Part shown: piece after piece, positions 53,577 through 61,909 of the stretch
Layout: every line of letters starts with the position of its first letter
Numbering within the stretch: position 1 is the stretch's first letter
Made by a program: the position numbers and the translations under genes
From: JAXGPX01 sp040766745
GTDB lineage: Bacteria > Bacillota > Sulfobacillia > Fermentithermobacillales > Fermentithermobacillaceae
Direction: 5' to 3'
DNA length: 64,000 nt
Assembly: GCA_040766745.1 (NCBI GenBank)
Contig: JAXGPX010000002.1
Coordinates: 124,001-188,000 of the forward strand
Notes under the pieces: model-generated
Database searches by the model: none
Told to the model about the DNA's origin: nothing
The model's input: only the letters and a program-made list of their open reading frames with translations

Positions 53577-54628
53577 ATCTTCAACTCCTTCACAAAAGGC
53601 GCATCAACAGATGCTATGAACCTGGCAATAATCCTTCCTGCTTTTTCTACGTCACCCATTGAGAGGGCCTCAACAGATGTATGCATATACCTCAAGGGAA
53701 TTGAAACCAGGCCTGTAGCCACTCCTGAACGGGTAACCTGGATAGCCCATGCATCAGTTCCTGTCGCCGCCGGAGCGACGTCCGGCTGCACCGGAATTCC
53801 CAGTTCAGCTGCGGCCTTCTCCAGGCCTGCATAAACTTTGGGGTGAATATTCCCGCCTTGAGTCAGTTCCGGGCCTTTGCCCAGAGAAGAAGTCCTCCAT
53901 TCCGGCACCCCAGGAGTCTCTGCATGACAAACATCTATGGCTATTCCTATGTCCGGCGCAATGCCATATGCAGATACCAGGGCGCCGCGCAAGCCGACTT
54001 CTTCTTGAGTAGTGGCAACAGCATACACATCTGCGTTTACCTTGTATTTCCTAAGCTCATCAAGGCAAACCAGGATGACAGCTACCCCTGCCCGGTCGTC
54101 AAAGGATTTTCCTGCAATAACATCCTGCATAAGATCGCTGACCTGTCGTTTGAAGGTAATTACATCGCCTACTCTGACGTTCTTTCGCACCTCTTCTTCC
54201 GGCATCCCTACATCAATAAATAGATCTTCCATTTTATGAGCCTTGGACGCCTCTTCGGCAGACGTCAGGTGAGGTGGTTTCACCCCAATTACTCCCGTAA
54301 GCGGTTTCTTCCCGTATACTATCACTTCATGGGCAGGCAGCACTCTTGGATCTACGCCGCCCATCTGGCCGAACCTGAGAAACCCACCCTCTTCTATCCG
54401 GGTGACAATGAGCCCGATTTCATCCATATGCCCGGCTAGCATGATCTTTGGCCTGGGTTCAGGGCCCTCGCCACGCTTAAGGCCAATAATGTTGCCAAGA
54501 GCATCTGTACGTATTTCGTCTACCAGGCCAGACATTGCTTGCCTGGCAATTGATGCTACATTGGCAAACTCAAAGCCTGACACTCCATGGGCCATGGAGG
54601 CGCTTTTCAAGAACTCCTTTGCATCCAA
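53567..54628 (-). CDS. M42 family metallo-aminopeptidase (copy 3)
   Basis: 353 residues. AGHMDEIGLIV, SFDDRAGVAV, TTQEEVGLRGALV, IAIDVCHAETPG and MHTSVE mark the metal sites. TTG start at 54628 with AGGAGG about 10 bases upstream. It is the first of the three overlapping M42 genes. A 106-base gap separates it from the radical SAM gene. Confidence 0.92.
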   Translation of the reverse strand: MDAKEFLKSASMAHGVSGFEFANVASIARQAMSGLVDEIRTDALGNIIGLKRGEGPEPRPKIMLAGHMDEIGLIVTRIEEGGFLRFGQMGGVDPRVLPAHEVIVYGKKPLTGVIGVKPPHLTSAEEASKAHKMEDLFIDVGMPEEEVRKNVRVGDVITFKRQVSDLMQDVIAGKSFDDRAGVAVILVCLDELRKYKVNADVYAVATTQEEVGLRGALVSAYGIAPDIGIAIDVCHAETPGVPEWRTSSLGKGPELTQGGNIHPKVYAGLEKAAAELGIPVQPDVAPAATGTDAWAIQVTRSGVATGLVSIPLRYMHTSVEALSMGDVEKAGRIIARFIASVDAPFVKELKIWI

Positions 54629-54734
54629 TATACTTTCAACCTCCTAAAGCAAACATTGCCGAAAACACATGCCAACACAAAGATTTCTGTAATCGTATGT
54701 ATTCTTTGGATACGCGAAACAATCCTTCTGTCAT

Positions 54735-56096
54735 TCAAGCTAGAATGACCCTTTTTCCGATTTTTTCCTCAAAGGCCCGATAGGTGATTCCCTCCAAATC
54801 TCTTCCCCATGGGTCAAAACCTCGCCTGGGAATGGTTACGGTATCGGGCATAAATCCGCTTGAGGTGACCTTGGTGTAAGCAGCAAGAAAATCTCTGACT
54901 GTAAGCAAACCCCCTGCCTGAATATTGCCTCCGAAGAAGATTGACTCAACTGCTTCAACCCTTGCGGCCAACCCCCGCCGGTCAAGGGCATCTTCGATAA
55001 TGGGCTTGGCAAGAATTGACGTGAGGATTAGTACACGCCTGTGCTTTGCCCCTGCTTTGCGTTCCCACTCAAACCATGCCCGGGAATCCAAATCATCGTA
55101 CATGACCAGCCCAGGTGAAGCGTACTTTTCTTTGTACATCACAGTGTCGTACAGAACCCCGTCACGATCAAAAGTTAACCGGGGGTTCTCGGTATCCCGC
55201 AACGCTTCAAACCCTTCTGTGCGAGAGAACACCTGCCTACCTCCTACAGTCTCAAGCACATCGCCTGGCCTGAGCCCTGCCCTCCGTGCAGGGGAACCTG
55301 GCAAAATATCCACTACCTCTGCTATAAGCGACTTCAGGCCGGGAGGCTCAAACAGAACCGGAATCTTCAGTTTTCCGCCTAGTTCCTGGCTAAAAGACCG
55401 TATTTCGCCCCATGTACCAGGATCCATTTGGGAACCAAGAGGGTGATTCTTAGAAAACCCAGGTGCAAGTATCCTTATAGACCATGCACCGGAATCTCTT
55501 AAGAATTTTGCAGTGTTCTCAATATCATCCCATCCGGTTACGAAAGGCAGAGCAACTATACTTCCTTCAAATGGGACTTTGGCTCCAAGGGCCATTACAT
55601 TGTCAAGAGTTTTCTCAGGCTCCTTGTCTCCCATGACTTTTTCTCTGTACCCAACGGTATTGAGGGAAATCATGAATTCGACATGGCCCAGCCCTGCAAT
55701 TTCCTTGATCAAGTCGTCAGTAAACAGCGAGGCATTGGTTGTGATCCTAATGGCTCGCTCAGGGTAAGACTTTCTTACAAGCCGCAAAATCTCAACAAAA
55801 TCAGGGTGAGTAAGAGGCTCTCCTTCGTTAATTCTGGTAACCGACTCACCGATAACCACAGGGCCCCTTGAGCCTCCAAGCCACAGAATAGTATCTTTGA
55901 TATCCTCGAGGGGCCTTGGAGGTATGCAAAATACCTCGCAACTCTTGGGATTGTAGGCATTAGAGCAAAATATACACCCCATGTTGCAGCGTGACGTAAT
56001 CGGCAAAATTCCTTCCATCTGGGCATTGTACAATAAGGCTTCTATTGAAGGAGACGGTGTCGGGCCAGGTATTATCACGACATTCACTCTCCCCAC
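54735..56096 (-). CDS. Radical SAM protein with internal PDZ-like segment (DUF512-type)
   Basis: 453 residues. A radical SAM core has the cluster motif CNMGCIFC (CxxxCxxC) near 37-44, then ITTNAS and VPFEGSIVALPFV strands. A PDZ-like piece (about 255-300, VDILPGSPARRAGLRPGDVLETVGGRQV) follows, and then a DUF512-like C-terminus with LILTSILAKPIIEDAL and VESIFFGGNIQAGGLLTV. In the better known DUF512 proteins the PDZ piece stands at the N-terminus, before the radical SAM domain. Substrate unknown. Start (GTG 56096 or a GTG 3 codons later) overlaps tsaD. Confidence 0.8.
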   Translation of the reverse strand: MGRVNVVIIPGPTPSPSIEALLYNAQMEGILPITSRCNMGCIFCSNAYNPKSCEVFCIPPRPLEDIKDTILWLGGSRGPVVIGESVTRINEGEPLTHPDFVEILRLVRKSYPERAIRITTNASLFTDDLIKEIAGLGHVEFMISLNTVGYREKVMGDKEPEKTLDNVMALGAKVPFEGSIVALPFVTGWDDIENTAKFLRDSGAWSIRILAPGFSKNHPLGSQMDPGTWGEIRSFSQELGGKLKIPVLFEPPGLKSLIAEVVDILPGSPARRAGLRPGDVLETVGGRQVFSRTEGFEALRDTENPRLTFDRDGVLYDTVMYKEKYASPGLVMYDDLDSRAWFEWERKAGAKHRRVLILTSILAKPIIEDALDRRGLAARVEAVESIFFGGNIQAGGLLTVRDFLAAYTKVTSSGFMPDTVTIPRRGFDPWGRDLEGITYRAFEEKIGKRVILA

Positions 56097-57103
56097 GAAT
56101 GCAATTCAAGGCCTGCCACAGGATTCAAGGCAGTCCAGCGGTCCGGGAATCTTCCGGCCAGCCTGTACTTGTAGAAACCTGCCGCTGCAATCATAGCACC
56201 ATTGTCTGTGCAGAGTTCCCTTGGCGGGATAAACAACGGGATATTCAGGGTTGCCGCCAGATTTGCAGCTTCTGCCCTTAAAAGCGTATTGGCTGCTACT
56301 CCGCCCGAGATAGCAAAGGTCTTTGCCCTTGTCCTTTTCAGCACTTCTTCTACAGGCCGCAGCAGCTGATCTACAACTGCCTTCCTAAAGCTGGCAGCCA
56401 GGTCTACCCTAAGGCTTTCTGCCTTGCCGCCTGATTGGAATTCCAGAAGGGCGCGGGTTTTTATCCCCGAGAAACTGTAGTCATATCTAGAACCCTGGAT
56501 TTTCGGAAAAGGAAAGAAGATTCGCGCAGAGTCGCCGCTTTCTGCAAGTTTGTCCAGATAGGGGCCTCCGGGAAACGGCAATCCAATTTCCCTGGCAACT
56601 TTGTCAAACACTTCTCCTGCAGCATCGTCCCTGGTTTCGGCAATGATGTCGAACCGGCCGTGTGACTGCATGAGAATCAAATCAGAATGCCCTCCTGAAA
56701 CCACAAGATTCAGGAGAGGAAAACACGGTTCACTCTCGCCTAGGAAGTTGGCGTAAATATGGCCTGCAAGATGATGGACATCGATTAGGGGAATCCCGCT
56801 GCCGTAAGCCAGGCTTTTGGCATATGACACACCTACCAGCAGCGATCCCAGGAGGCCAGGGCCATTGGTAACTGCAATGCATTGTATGTCTTCGAGAGCA
56901 ATGCCTGCTCGAAAAAGCGCCTCTTTGGTCACGGGTATAACAGTCTCAAGGTGGCTTCTGGACGCTATCTCAGGAACCACTCCCCCGTACTTCGAATGAA
57001 GATCGGTCTGGGAGGAAACTACATTAGACAACACCTTCCGCCCATCTTCCACAACGGCACAAGAAGTATCATCACAGGACGTATCGATTCCAAGTATGAG
57101 CAT
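56084..57103 (-). CDS. tsaD: tRNA N6-adenosine threonylcarbamoyltransferase TsaD
   Basis: 339 residues from ATG 57103 (AGAGGTG 6 bases upstream). Transfers threonylcarbamoyl to A37 of ANN-decoding tRNA, making t6A, with TsaB and TsaE. ASKHA-fold features: GIDTSCDDTSCAVV, the HHLAGHIYANF metal-binding histidines near 110, LLNLVVSGGHSDLI, FPGGPYLDKLA and ISGGVAANTLLR. TsaB and TsaE are encoded 1.5-3 kb to the right on the same strand; TsaC is not in this window. Confidence 0.95.
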   Translation of the reverse strand: MLILGIDTSCDDTSCAVVEDGRKVLSNVVSSQTDLHSKYGGVVPEIASRSHLETVIPVTKEALFRAGIALEDIQCIAVTNGPGLLGSLLVGVSYAKSLAYGSGIPLIDVHHLAGHIYANFLGESEPCFPLLNLVVSGGHSDLILMQSHGRFDIIAETRDDAAGEVFDKVAREIGLPFPGGPYLDKLAESGDSARIFFPFPKIQGSRYDYSFSGIKTRALLEFQSGGKAESLRVDLAASFRKAVVDQLLRPVEEVLKRTRAKTFAISGGVAANTLLRAEAANLAATLNIPLFIPPRELCTDNGAMIAAAGFYKYRLAGRFPDRWTALNPVAGLELHSWGE

Positions 57104-57269
57104 ATGTATCACCTCTTAGAGTCTATCCCAATTATACTTATCCCCCTGCAGTTTGCCAGAATTCCTCTGGGGCTCCCCCCAATTTCCTCCCTTGTCAGAA
57201 TGCCGGGACATTGATAGTCTTCTCTTGATGGCTCAAGCAAGAAGTTTTTCCAAGCAAGGGGTAGTTAAG

Positions 57270-58193
57270 ATGCATTTCGCTGACAGGCTGAATCAACGAA
57301 TTATCAAGGTAAATTCCCGTATTGTAATTGGCATAGATCCTGATCCATTGCGAATCTTTGCTTCAGATTCGAAACTGTCAAAAGCATTTCCTGATCAAAA
57401 CCCTGAGGCCCTTCTGGATACTTTTTGCGGCCTTATACTTGAGGCAGCCCATGACTGCGCATGTGCAGTCAAACCCCAGGCAGCCTTCTTTGAAAGCATG
57501 GGTATCATGGGGCTGAAAGCCCTTTCAAAATGCCTTAAGAAAGCACACAATATGAATATCCCGGCCATCCTAGATGCCAAGAGGGGCGACATAGGCAATA
57601 CAGCCCGGGCATATGCAAAGGCTTACCTTGAGCCTTCATCAGAGTTCTTCGCTGATGCTCTGACTGTAAACCCTTACCTGGGCCCGGATACACTGGAGCC
57701 TTTTGCTCAAATGGCAAACAAGCATGATTGCGGCCTCTTCGTACTTGTGAAAACATCCAATCCAGGGTCAGGCGCCTTTCAAGGCCTCAGATTATGTAAA
57801 GGGCACACCGGCGTGCCTGCAACCCTTTCAGTCAAGGTCGCCGAAGCAGTTACTAACCTCGGAAGTTCCAATATTGGAAAATGCGGATTATCTAATATTG
57901 GCGCAGTGGTAGGGGCTACATATCCCGAGGATCTTGAAACGCTCCGAAACGTGATGCCCCAGGCTCTTTTTCTTGTACCCGGTTACGGAGCACAAGGCGG
58001 AACAGGCCAAGATGTAAAACCTGCTTTCTTTGCCGGAGGCAAAGGCGCAATTGTTTCTTCATCACGAGGAATCATGTTTGCTTATGAGAAACTGGCCACA
58101 GATAATCCAAGCCAAGCCGATATCTACCGAGCAATTGCAGAAGCCGCTCAAAGGGCAAGAGACGATATTAACTCACTGGCATTGGCCAGGTGA
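57270..58193 (+). CDS. pyrF: Orotidine 5'-phosphate decarboxylase, type 2
   Basis: 307 residues from ATG 57270 (AAGGGGTAG 6 bases upstream); frames further left are not protein-like for this family. Last step of UMP synthesis. Type 2 OMPDC, found in many Clostridia and actinobacteria: GIDPDP, CAVKPQAAFFE, the catalytic ILDAKRGDIGNTA segment, VNPYLGPDTLEPF, and the phosphate-binding GAVVGATYPED and VPGYGAQGGT loops. Divergent from tsaD; no other pyr gene is near. Confidence 0.93.
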   Translation: MHFADRLNQRIIKVNSRIVIGIDPDPLRIFASDSKLSKAFPDQNPEALLDTFCGLILEAAHDCACAVKPQAAFFESMGIMGLKALSKCLKKAHNMNIPAILDAKRGDIGNTARAYAKAYLEPSSEFFADALTVNPYLGPDTLEPFAQMANKHDCGLFVLVKTSNPGSGAFQGLRLCKGHTGVPATLSVKVAEAVTNLGSSNIGKCGLSNIGAVVGATYPEDLETLRNVMPQALFLVPGYGAQGGTGQDVKPAFFAGGKGAIVSSSRGIMFAYEKLATDNPSQADIYRAIAEAAQRARDDINSLALAR

Positions 58194-58223
58194 GGGGCAA
58201 ATATCACAGACTGATAGCCGTAC

Positions 58224-58724
58224 CTACATAATCCACTTCACTTTTTGCGCCTGCGGCTTTCCAGGGCCCAGGTCGTTCTTCCACATGATAATAGCGTCTT
58301 CATTTGTATCAGAGTAATATCCTTTCCTTATTCCTTTGTCCACAAAGCCAAGCTTTCTATAAAGGTTCTGAGCCTCATAGTTAGAGACTCTCACCTCAAG
58401 GGTCATTCGAGAGGTACCCAGCTCCTTGGCTTTCTCAAAGGAAAACCTGAGCATCTGCTCTCCTATCCCCTGGCGCCTCATCTTTGGGCTCACGGCTATG
58501 TTTGTAATGTGGGCTTCGTCTAGAATAATCCACATTCCAAAATAGCCGGCAAGTTCTTCTCCGCTCCGGGCTACAAAATAATGTGCATAAACATTTTCTA
58601 TAATCTCAGAATGGAAAGCCCGCCTGGACCATGGGGTTGGATACGATTGATGCTCGATTGCAAGTACTTCATCAAGATCATTCAGAGTCATTTCACTGAT
58701 TGTTACCTGTTGAAGACTCTTCAT
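58224..58724 (-). CDS. rimI: Ribosomal-protein-alanine N-acetyltransferase RimI
   Basis: 166 residues from the ATG at 58724, which has GAGGGTGAC upstream; the frame goes further but into tsaB. GNAT acetyltransferase that acetylates the N-terminus of ribosomal protein S18. Motif A is MRRQGIGEQML with HITNIAVSP before it, and EVRVSNYEAQNLYRKLGF follows. The C-terminus has GYYSDTNEDAIIM. It overlaps tsaB by 32 bases, the usual tsaE-tsaB-rimI-tsaD neighbourhood. Confidence 0.9.
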   Translation of the reverse strand: MKSLQQVTISEMTLNDLDEVLAIEHQSYPTPWSRRAFHSEIIENVYAHYFVARSGEELAGYFGMWIILDEAHITNIAVSPKMRRQGIGEQMLRFSFEKAKELGTSRMTLEVRVSNYEAQNLYRKLGFVDKGIRKGYYSDTNEDAIIMWKNDLGPGKPQAQKVKWIM

Positions 58725-59493
58725 GCGTGTCACCCTCGTTTCTCTTTTTGGCAAACACCACTTCGGCCTGTGATCTTCTATAGTACTCAGGTAATGCTGA
58801 AGAGGGTTCGACTGTATCGCCCTCTCGAAACATTCGACGGCCAATCAAACCTACTATGCCCGGCCTTGGCAACAATAGATACTCATCAACCGGCCTAACA
58901 TCATATGCTCCAAGGCTGGGAGCATTCTGGCAAAATAAGGCGGCCGCGTCACCGGTAATCCAAACAGGCTCTCTGACTGCAGCCAAATCTCTGCAAAACT
59001 CCTTGTAACTCTTAGCGCCAATAGGTAAAACCTGCTCAAAACCATAAAGGTTCCAGAACCCTTGGCCTTTTGAAGGTTGGACTGATTGCCGGCCGGAAAC
59101 TCCGGGCCCTTTCTTGTAAAGAGCACACACAGTCTGGCCCTTGGCTCTTCCTTGAACCACTGCAATGTTCTGATATGCAGAACATTGACGAAGATACACT
59201 TCAAAAGTAGGCACCCTAACCACTGGCTTTTTCAAAGCTAGTGCAAGCCCTTGCACTGTTGCAGAACCTATTCTCAAGCCTGTAAAAGAACCTGGGCCGC
59301 TTGAAACTGCAAAACAACCCACAGACTCTGGCGCCAAACCTGCAGCTTCCAAGGCTTGAACACACAATGGAAGAAGCATCTCAGAATGAATTCTCGCCTG
59401 CACCACTGTTAACTCGCTTAGAATACCTGTGTCATCTGCTACTGATACTCCTAAGAGCTCAGTGCTGGTCTCTATAGCCAGGATCTTGTTCAT
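58693..59493 (-). CDS. tsaB: tRNA threonylcarbamoyladenosine biosynthesis protein TsaB
   Basis: 266 residues from the ATG at 59493 (LAIETSTELLGVSV start); the leading frame belongs to tsaE. Partner of TsaD with the same ASKHA fold but no active site. FAVSSGPGSFTGLRIGSATVQGLAL is the family signature; the C-terminal part is longer and less conserved than in E. coli TsaB. It overlaps tsaE by 35 bases. Confidence 0.9.
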   Translation of the reverse strand: MNKILAIETSTELLGVSVADDTGILSELTVVQARIHSEMLLPLCVQALEAAGLAPESVGCFAVSSGPGSFTGLRIGSATVQGLALALKKPVVRVPTFEVYLRQCSAYQNIAVVQGRAKGQTVCALYKKGPGVSGRQSVQPSKGQGFWNLYGFEQVLPIGAKSYKEFCRDLAAVREPVWITGDAAALFCQNAPSLGAYDVRPVDEYLLLPRPGIVGLIGRRMFREGDTVEPSSALPEYYRRSQAEVVFAKKRNEGDTHEESSTGNNQ

Positions 59494-60010
59494 TGACTTC
59501 TTTGCACCTTTGAATAGCATATTCAAGAATCTCTCCCCAACGGGCAGTGGCGCTTTCAAAGGTAATCTTCCGTTTATCAATTGAGCCCTGTGAACTGAGA
59601 TCCAGGGATGACACATCAAATTCAATTGTCACTCTCAATGTCCAATCCGGCACTGCGTCACCGCCGCGTTCTGCCCATTCTATTACTGCCGCTGACCGAG
59701 GGCCTAGATCAAGCAAGAGGCCCGACTCAACTACTTCATCCTGGGTCAGTCTGTAAAAATCGAAATGATGAAGCTCAAGCCTACCATGGTAGATCTTCTC
59801 AAGCACGAAACTTGGGCTGCTTACAGACTTACTGATTCCAAGGCCTAACGCTATGCCTTGAACCATGGTAGTCTTGCCTGCACCCAATGAACCTGCCAGG
59901 ATTACGACTTCGCCGCCTTCAAGGTGCTCACCTATGGATCTGCCTAACATCCTGGTTTCACTGGCTGACTGAGTTGTTATAGTGAATATCCTCTTCTCCA
60001 AAACCCTCAC
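59459..60010 (-). CDS. tsaE: tRNA threonylcarbamoyladenosine biosynthesis ATPase TsaE
   Basis: 183 residues; exact start (GTG 60010 or a later TTG) is uncertain because no clear ribosome site precedes it. Walker A GSLGAGKTTMVQGIALGLG, the SPSFVLEKIYHG strand, HFDFYRL and VIEWAERG are those of TsaE/YjeE. It regulates the TsaBD complex by hydrolysing ATP. Starts the tsaE-tsaB-rimI run; the uracil-DNA glycosylase gene lies 27 bases upstream. Confidence 0.92.
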   Translation of the reverse strand: MRVLEKRIFTITTQSASETRMLGRSIGEHLEGGEVVILAGSLGAGKTTMVQGIALGLGISKSVSSPSFVLEKIYHGRLELHHFDFYRLTQDEVVESGLLLDLGPRSAAVIEWAERGGDAVPDWTLRVTIEFDVSSLDLSSQGSIDKRKITFESATARWGEILEYAIQRCKEVNEQDPGYRDQH

Positions 60011-60037
60011 CGTCTGCTAAACTTATCAATTAAGAAT

Positions 60038-60745
60038 CTATTCTCTATTAAGCTGTTGGAACTTACTCTTGAGACTCCCGAAGTCTTCCAGCATCAAAGG
60101 CTTCTTGCCGGCTTCATCACGAAGCACTGCAGCCGGATGAAAAGTAACAAGATAGTTTATCCCTTCTTTTTCGAACCATCTGCCCCTATCCTTTGTCACC
60201 CTGATCCCAGGGTTTACCAAAGTCTGAGATGACAACGCCCCCAACAATACGATTATCTGTGGCCTGATTATCTTTATCTGTGCTTTAAGATTAGGAAGGC
60301 AAGCTTGAACTTCCTCATTGGAAGGAAGCCTGTTACCGGGCGGCCGGCACTTCACTATGTTTCCGATGAATACTTCATCCCTGAAGAAACCGTAAGAGTT
60401 GAGCATTAAATCCAAGAGCCGGCCGGCTCTGCCAACAAAAGGCTTGCCGGTATCATCCTCAGTCTTGCCAGGGCCTTCCCCTACAAACATTATTCGCGCC
60501 TTGGGATTGCCATCGCCAAAGACTACTCCTTTTGCACCTTGCCTCAAGGTGCACTGCTCGCACCGAAGCACAGTTTGCCTTAGGGCTTCAAGATCCCTAA
60601 TGCCTTCAAACCCGTTTTCATAGCATGGCACCGGTGTCACCGTTATATCGAATAGTTTGCCCTGCCCCGGTATGCGGTCTACGTCGAAAAGGGGGGCCTG
60701 CACTATGTCACTCGTCCTTTTCAACTTGATCGCCCTCTCCGACAC
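60038..60745 (-). CDS. Uracil-DNA glycosylase, family 4
   Basis: 235 residues; the first GTG (60745) is marked, but a TTG at 60724 has GAGAGGG 8 bases upstream and may be used. Removes uracil from DNA. Fe-S family 4 signature: CEQCTLRQGAK with cysteine ligands, FVGEGPGKTEDDTGKPFVGRAG, and NIVKCRPPGNR, then HPAAVLRDE near the C-terminus. The N-terminal 40 residues are extra and may be disordered. It overlaps the DUF483-like gene upstream. Confidence 0.9.
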   Translation of the reverse strand: MSERAIKLKRTSDIVQAPLFDVDRIPGQGKLFDITVTPVPCYENGFEGIRDLEALRQTVLRCEQCTLRQGAKGVVFGDGNPKARIMFVGEGPGKTEDDTGKPFVGRAGRLLDLMLNSYGFFRDEVFIGNIVKCRPPGNRLPSNEEVQACLPNLKAQIKIIRPQIIVLLGALSSQTLVNPGIRVTKDRGRWFEKEGINYLVTFHPAAVLRDEAGKKPLMLEDFGSLKSKFQQLNRE

Positions 60746-61739
60746 CGGCTTGCTGCTCCAAGCTAGCTATTCTTTGCTGTATGATTTCAGGGTACTGTCT
60801 TACCATCCTGGCATTTTCAGCTACGTGTTCAAGATACCTATCTGCCAACTCGGGATCAAGTTCTCTTAACTTCTCATAGATAGTCCTGCCAATCTCTGCA
60901 GCTTCTTCGCAGTCAGGCTGGCACGGGAAAAAGTCCTTTGTGAAATACGCCAGATTGTTAACTTCTTCTGGGCTCTCTGAGTGCAAAATTTGGTTGGAAG
61001 CTCTGACCTCTGGGCTTAGGACTCCCGAACTCCTATCGAAGACGTACCTATCGGCACAGCAAATGGGAAATCCCAATATACTTGCGAGTTTCTTCATATA
61101 CGACGTACTTCTCTCCTCAGGGAATGCCCGCAAAGATACAGGTATTGAAGGATCAGGAGCTTTCATTGAAGCGTACCTTACATCTTTTCTAATGTCTTGC
61201 AGCTCTCCAAGTTCTACTGAAACAGATGGATCCTTGAAAATGTATATTTCCCTTATGGTCGGCCTGGACTCTAATTCTTTTTTGTAGAGGCCAAGCTTGT
61301 CTATCCAGCCCATATAAACTTTGTACGACTGAGACCCCTCTACTATATCAGTGTACAGATCCCGCAGCACTTCCAGTCTGAAGCGCAGATCCTGCATCTG
61401 GTTTCTACGCCAGAACTTCCCTGTTTTACCTTTCAGGAAGTTTCCGAAAGACTCGCCTGGAATCCGCCTGCCTTCCATCTTACTGCGAAACCTGTCATCT
61501 ATTGTAGCACCAAGAATGCCAGCATCAGGCAACTCAGCAGGCATTACAATTTGTGCTGCTTTCCGCACGCCCAAAACAACAGGCAAAACATCATCCATTT
61601 TTGCCTTAAATGGAATCACAGGTTCATCCAGGAATTCCCGTAAGATATTTTCATCCATATTCACAGCAGGCGTTGCTGAAACTGCCTGCCTCTTAGTCCC
61701 CCTTCCTCCAAAATCCGCTCTGTTTTTCACTGTCTGCAT
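60708..61739 (-). CDS. DUF483-like protein
   Basis: 343 residues, cytoplasmic-looking, with no membrane helix. The middle C-terminal part reads SILGFPICCADRYVFDR and later FFPCQPDCEEAAEIG, two cysteine blocks like those of DUF483 proteins known mainly from archaea, so a metal or Fe-S site is possible. The N-terminal 90 residues are unassigned. Function unknown. It ends inside the uracil-DNA glycosylase gene (17 to 38 bases of overlap, depending on its start). ATG start is not well supported by a ribosome site. The family call rests on these cysteines only. Confidence 0.55.
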   Translation of the reverse strand: MQTVKNRADFGGRGTKRQAVSATPAVNMDENILREFLDEPVIPFKAKMDDVLPVVLGVRKAAQIVMPAELPDAGILGATIDDRFRSKMEGRRIPGESFGNFLKGKTGKFWRRNQMQDLRFRLEVLRDLYTDIVEGSQSYKVYMGWIDKLGLYKKELESRPTIREIYIFKDPSVSVELGELQDIRKDVRYASMKAPDPSIPVSLRAFPEERSTSYMKKLASILGFPICCADRYVFDRSSGVLSPEVRASNQILHSESPEEVNNLAYFTKDFFPCQPDCEEAAEIGRTIYEKLRELDPELADRYLEHVAENARMVRQYPEIIQQRIASLEQQAGVGEGDQVEKDE

Positions 61740-61796
61740 TCATTTATCATGTACTTACCATTGTTCTTCACCAAGACATTTTATCCCTTTATACCC

Positions 61797-61823
61797 GAAA
61801 ACAAAAATAGGGCCGAAAGGCCC
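61797..61823 (-). terminator. Intrinsic terminator 2 (minus strand)
   Basis: Minus-strand GGGCC and GGCCC pair around TTTC and are followed by TATTTTTGTTTT. It lies downstream of the first terminator, giving two in tandem after the gene at 61.9-63 kb. Confidence 0.75.
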
Positions 61824-61851
61824 ATCGACCTCGTCAACCTCGAACGTCACC

Positions 61852-61883
61852 GGAAAAACAAAGGGAGAGGCCGTACCTCTCCC
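61852..61883 (-). terminator. Intrinsic terminator 1 (minus strand)
   Basis: Minus-strand GGGAGAGG and CCTCTCCC pair around TACGG and are followed by TTTGTTTTTCC, 27 bases after the stop of the barrel-sandwich gene. Confidence 0.85.
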
Positions 61884-61909
61884 TGTTAGACCATTGGTGA
61901 TTTAGGTTC

